Assembly (NCBI GenBank): GCA_022703195.1
Contig: JAKLEF010000080.1
Span: 1-8,317 of the forward strand
Source of the DNA: Candidatus Fermentibacterota bacterium
Lineage (GTDB): Bacteria > Fermentibacterota > Fermentibacteria > Fermentibacterales > Fermentibacteraceae
Reading direction: 5' to 3'
DNA: 8,317 nt
Shown: positions 6,165 to 8,317 of the stretch, in pieces
Layout of the letters: every line of letters starts with the position of its first letter
How positions within the stretch are numbered: position 1 is the stretch's first letter
The notes under the pieces: generated by a model
Database searches by the model: none
The model's input: the letters and a program-made list of their open reading frames with translations, nothing else
What the model was told of the DNA's origin: nothing
Translations under genes and position numbers: made by a program

Positions 6165-7568
6165 TCACTGCTCCGGTGCGATTTCAGACACGCTGAGCCT
6201 GCCCATCACCGCCGTGATCACGTACTGGGACTCGAGGCTGCCCTCGGCCAGGATGATGTGGGTGGCGTCCGCGACCGGCTGCCCGAACGTGGGATCCATG
6301 GCGACCCACGATCCCACCCAGACCAGCGGCCAGGCGTGATATCCGAAGGACCCGTCGAGGTACACGATGCCGGCGCAGGTCCTGGCAGGCAGGCCGGCTG
6401 CCCGGGCGAGGGCCACGAAGAGCACGGTGTGCTCGTTGCAGTCGCCCCTGCGGCTCTGGAGGACCTCGACCGACGACGGAAGAGAGACGGTAGGGCTGTT
6501 CTCCACGAAGACGTCGACGAAGCTGCAGATGGCCATCGCCGCCTGCCACGAATCGCGGGCGCCGGCGGTCAGGCTGTCGGCGACCCTGACGAGCGAGGAA
6601 TCGCCGGTCTGGATCATCGGCTCCGCGCAGAGCCACTGCTCGAACCCGGCCGGGACCGCGGCGGGGAAGTCGGCGATCGAATCGGGGGTGGTCGTCGTCA
6701 CGGTGACGGTGGCACCCTCCGCCGTCTGCACCGGGGGATAGTCCAGGACGAACTGCGTCCAGTCGATGTCGCCCTCGAGGGAGAACGTCCTCGAACCGGT
6801 GCGCCTCGGGTCGCTCACCGGGGTCGAAGTCACGGCGAAAACCTCGTAGAGGTCGCGGGTGCTGGACACGTCGCCGCCCTGTCCCGGCGGGACCCTGGTG
6901 AGCTCCATGCCCAGACCCTCGTCGAGCTCCCTAACGATCTGTCCGTCGTGGACCCAGACCTTCGTGACCGTGCCCATGTAGCTTATCTCGAGCACGGAGG
7001 CATGAACGGTGTCGCCCAGGAGGACCACGTCCTCCGTGGCGACGCATGTTATCCCGGCTTCGCTCACGGAGCCCGTGGCGGGGTCGAACGAGGGGAAGCT
7101 CGCGGAGTCGCCCTCGCGCCAGGTCATCCCTGCGGCTGCCAGGTCGGTCACGGCCGGGATGTAGTCTCCCTCGAAGGAGGCGGTCATCTCCGTCTCGCGT
7201 CCGGCGGAGGTGACGGTGGTCATCAGGACGCCGTCGCCCCGCTCGGTGTGGGACTCCAGGTAGGCCGAACCGTCCGACAGGCTGAAGTCCAGGCTCGAGA
7301 GGTCCAGCGTCGAGTCGGCCCGCGCCTCGAGGGTCATCACGACGTGCCTCGTGCTGCCCATGAGGTTGAGGTCCCAGACAGTCTCTTCGCGGAGCAGCAG
7401 GGAGTCTCCGGCGGTCTCCTCGAGGTCGATCTGGAAGTAGCCTATCTCCTCGCCCTGCAGGGACACGGCGAACCTCTGGACGCCGGCTCCGCCGCCCGAA
7501 GGCAGCGGGGCTCCGCAGGAGGAAGCCAGCAGGATCGCAGCGAGAGGAGCCGGCGCGTACCGGGTCAT
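6165..7568 (-). CDS. Probable lipoprotein with C-terminal transglutaminase-like domain
   Basis: This 467-residue protein begins with a short signal peptide (one Arg, then a hydrophobic run to LLASSC), so it is probably exported and lipid-anchored at C18; the box has Ala rather than Leu at -3, which weakens the prediction. Residues about 30-290 have no motif I can name. They read as alternating beta-strand segments rich in Thr, Ser, Asp and Glu (for example GEEIGYFQIDLEE near 39-51). The C-terminus (about 330-467) is a Transglut_core-like fold with an apparent Cys-His-Asp triad: C377 in RRGDCNEHTVLFVALARAAG, H411 in GYHAWPLVWVG and D425 in VAMDPTFGQ. In bacteria such domains act as cysteine peptidases, cross-linkers or binding modules; the target here is unknown. 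The ATG at 7568 overlaps the epimerase stop (ATGA) and has GGGAGG 6 bases upstream. A longer in-frame extension only shadows the epimerase gene. Confidence 0.85.
   Translation of the reverse strand: MTRYAPAPLAAILLASSCGAPLPSGGGAGVQRFAVSLQGEEIGYFQIDLEETAGDSLLLREETVWDLNLMGSTRHVVMTLEARADSTLDLSSLDFSLSDGSAYLESHTERGDGVLMTTVTSAGRETEMTASFEGDYIPAVTDLAAAGMTWREGDSASFPSFDPATGSVSEAGITCVATEDVVLLGDTVHASVLEISYMGTVTKVWVHDGQIVRELDEGLGMELTRVPPGQGGDVSSTRDLYEVFAVTSTPVSDPRRTGSRTFSLEGDIDWTQFVLDYPPVQTAEGATVTVTTTTPDSIADFPAAVPAGFEQWLCAEPMIQTGDSSLVRVADSLTAGARDSWQAAMAICSFVDVFVENSPTVSLPSSVEVLQSRRGDCNEHTVLFVALARAAGLPARTCAGIVYLDGSFGYHAWPLVWVGSWVAMDPTFGQPVADATHIILAEGSLESQYVITAVMGRLSVSEIAPEQ
6171..6174 (-). promoter_or_regulatory. 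Possible ribosome binding site of ribD (TTG start)
   Basis: GGAG (within CCGGAG) on the minus strand lies 7 bases before the TTG at 6161-6163, inside the 3' end of the lipoprotein gene. A competing GGAG precedes the ATG at 6116-6118, so this site does not settle the start by itself. Confidence 0.45.
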
Positions 7569-8317
7569 CGGAAACCTCCCGAAATGAACGTTTCTATCGC
7601 GTTGGCTATCCTTGGGCCCGCCGCCCCGTCCCAGAACGGGATCTCCGGCGGGGAGGGCGGCCTTCTGGAGATCTGCAGCCTGACGGCATCCGGGATGCCG
7701 CCGGGATCGGGGCAGAGGACGTTGGTGCCGAGCTCGACGGTGATCGGCCTCTCGGTGTTGGGCCTCACCGTGACGCAGGGCACGCCGAGCACGGACGTCT
7801 CCTCCTGGACTCCGCCCGAGTCGGTGATGACGGCGCTGGCCGAACTCTCGAGCGAAGTGAACTCCAGATAGCCCATGGGCTGCGTCAGCTCGACGTTGTC
7901 CGGGATGGCGAGCCCCCACTGCTCGAGATTCCTGCCGGTGCGGGGATGCACGGGGAACAGGAACCGGAGCGGCGACAGCGATCCGAGCGCGTCGAGTATG
8001 GCGGGGAGGCGTTCCGGGGAGTCGACGTTGGAAGGCCTGTGGAGAGTCACGAGGCCGTACCCGCCATCGGGCGGGCGATGCCTCAGCCTCGCCAGCGGGA
8101 GAAGCCTGAACAGGGTGTCTATCATGGGATTGCCGGTCATCACGACACCGGCGGCCGGGCGGCCTTCGGATGCGAGATTCCTCCGGGCCTCGGGGCTGGT
8201 TATGAGCATCAGGTCGGAGAGCTGGTCGGTCAGGAGCCTGTTGATCTCCTCCGGCATGGTCCTGTCGCCGCTCCGGAGGCCGGACTCGACGTGGCAGACG
8301 GGGATGCCGTACCTCAC
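7565..8317 (-). CDS. wecB: UDP-N-acetylglucosamine 2-epimerase, non-hydrolysing (5' end outside window)
   Basis: The frame runs off the right edge. The visible 250 residues are the C-terminal two thirds of a protein normally about 360-380 long, so roughly 110-130 residues are missing; the first visible GTG codon is internal. The enzyme interconverts UDP-GlcNAc and UDP-ManNAc, supplying ManNAc for surface polysaccharides. Numbering from the visible start, the family signature HVESGLRSGDRTMPEEINR (9-27) is followed by TGNPMID (61-67), LVTLHRPSNVD (89-99), FPVHPRT (121-127), TDSGGVQEE (165-173), PNTERPIT (186-193) and a FWDGAAGPRI end segment. These are the UDP-binding and active-site segments and look intact, so the enzyme is probably functional. 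It overlaps the lipoprotein gene by 4 bp and is the most upstream visible gene of the operon. The family is certain; the exact symbol (wecB or mnaA) is by similarity. Confidence 0.92.
   Translation of the reverse strand: MRYGIPVCHVESGLRSGDRTMPEEINRLLTDQLSDLMLITSPEARRNLASEGRPAAGVVMTGNPMIDTLFRLLPLARLRHRPPDGGYGLVTLHRPSNVDSPERLPAILDALGSLSPLRFLFPVHPRTGRNLEQWGLAIPDNVELTQPMGYLEFTSLESSASAVITDSGGVQEETSVLGVPCVTVRPNTERPITVELGTNVLCPDPGGIPDAVRLQISRRPPSPPEIPFWDGAAGPRIANAIETFISGGFR
7575..7580 (-). promoter_or_regulatory. Ribosome binding site of the lipoprotein gene
   Basis: GGGAGG on the minus strand lies 6 bases before the ATG at 7566-7568. It settles this start over upstream in-frame codons that would run through the epimerase gene. 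Confidence 0.7.

Noticed and set aside
5838..7871. A 677-codon open frame on the plus strand, antisense to ribD, the lipoprotein gene and the end of the epimerase gene.
   Set aside because: It shows no recognisable family, is rich in Arg/Gly/Pro/His as expected for a GC-rich complement frame, and is fully covered by clear minus-strand genes.
7569..7919. A 117-residue N-terminal extension of the lipoprotein gene.
   Set aside because: It is an out-of-frame shadow of the epimerase gene. The ATG at 7568 has a good ribosome site and begins a signal peptide.
8315..8317. GTG at the right edge as a true start of the epimerase gene.
   Set aside because: The visible part begins in the middle of the conserved fold, just before HVESGLRSG, so about a third of the protein lies outside the window.
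1..8317. Search for CRISPR arrays, insertion-sequence ends, tRNA genes or a defence system.
   Set aside because: I saw no direct-repeat series, transposase motifs, tRNA-like cloverleaf or defence-family domains. The genes are housekeeping and envelope functions, so I do not claim a new system here.

Overview
The window is a densely packed stretch of a high-GC bacterial chromosome (roughly two thirds G+C by eye). It holds eight and a half recognisable genes and no intergenic gap longer than a few bases. The centre is a complete riboflavin (vitamin B2) operon on the minus strand. Glycan or cell-surface genes lie on both sides of it. I saw no RNA genes, insertion sequences, CRISPR arrays, integrase genes or long repeats.

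Left part, plus strand: the end of a SAM-dependent methyltransferase (3-500) overlaps by 4 bp (GTGA) with a complete family-4 glycosyltransferase (497-1615). Such pairs are usual in polysaccharide or O-antigen-like loci. The glycosyltransferase meets the minus-strand operon tail to tail, and the two coding ends overlap by 10 bp. A G+C-rich hairpin lies just past the glycosyltransferase stop.

Main part, minus strand, read from 8317 down to 1606: the C-terminal two thirds of a non-hydrolysing UDP-GlcNAc 2-epimerase (wecB-like), a probable lipoprotein with a transglutaminase-like domain, ribD, ribE, ribBA, ribH, nusB and a calcineurin-like phosphoesterase. Every junction is an overlap of 4-23 bp or a gap of 1-3 bp, so one transcript with coupled translation is likely. 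RibBA makes both precursors (the GTP-derived pyrimidine and DHBP). RibD deaminates and reduces the pyrimidine. RibH condenses it with DHBP to lumazine, and RibE dismutates lumazine to riboflavin. The only step not encoded here is the dephosphorylation between RibD and RibH. The nearby phosphoesterase could be tested for that step, but its family does not predict it. There is no room for an FMN riboswitch in front of ribD.

The most distinctive feature is start-codon use. ribE, ribBA, nusB and the phosphoesterase gene must start at TTG: three of them have an in-frame stop within five codons upstream, and the protein families allow no later start. ribD probably starts at TTG too. Arginine is mostly AGG/AGA (12 of 16 codons in nusB) despite the high GC. 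Together these argue against common high-GC Proteobacteria or Actinobacteria and suggest a less-studied lineage. The phylum cannot be fixed from this window.
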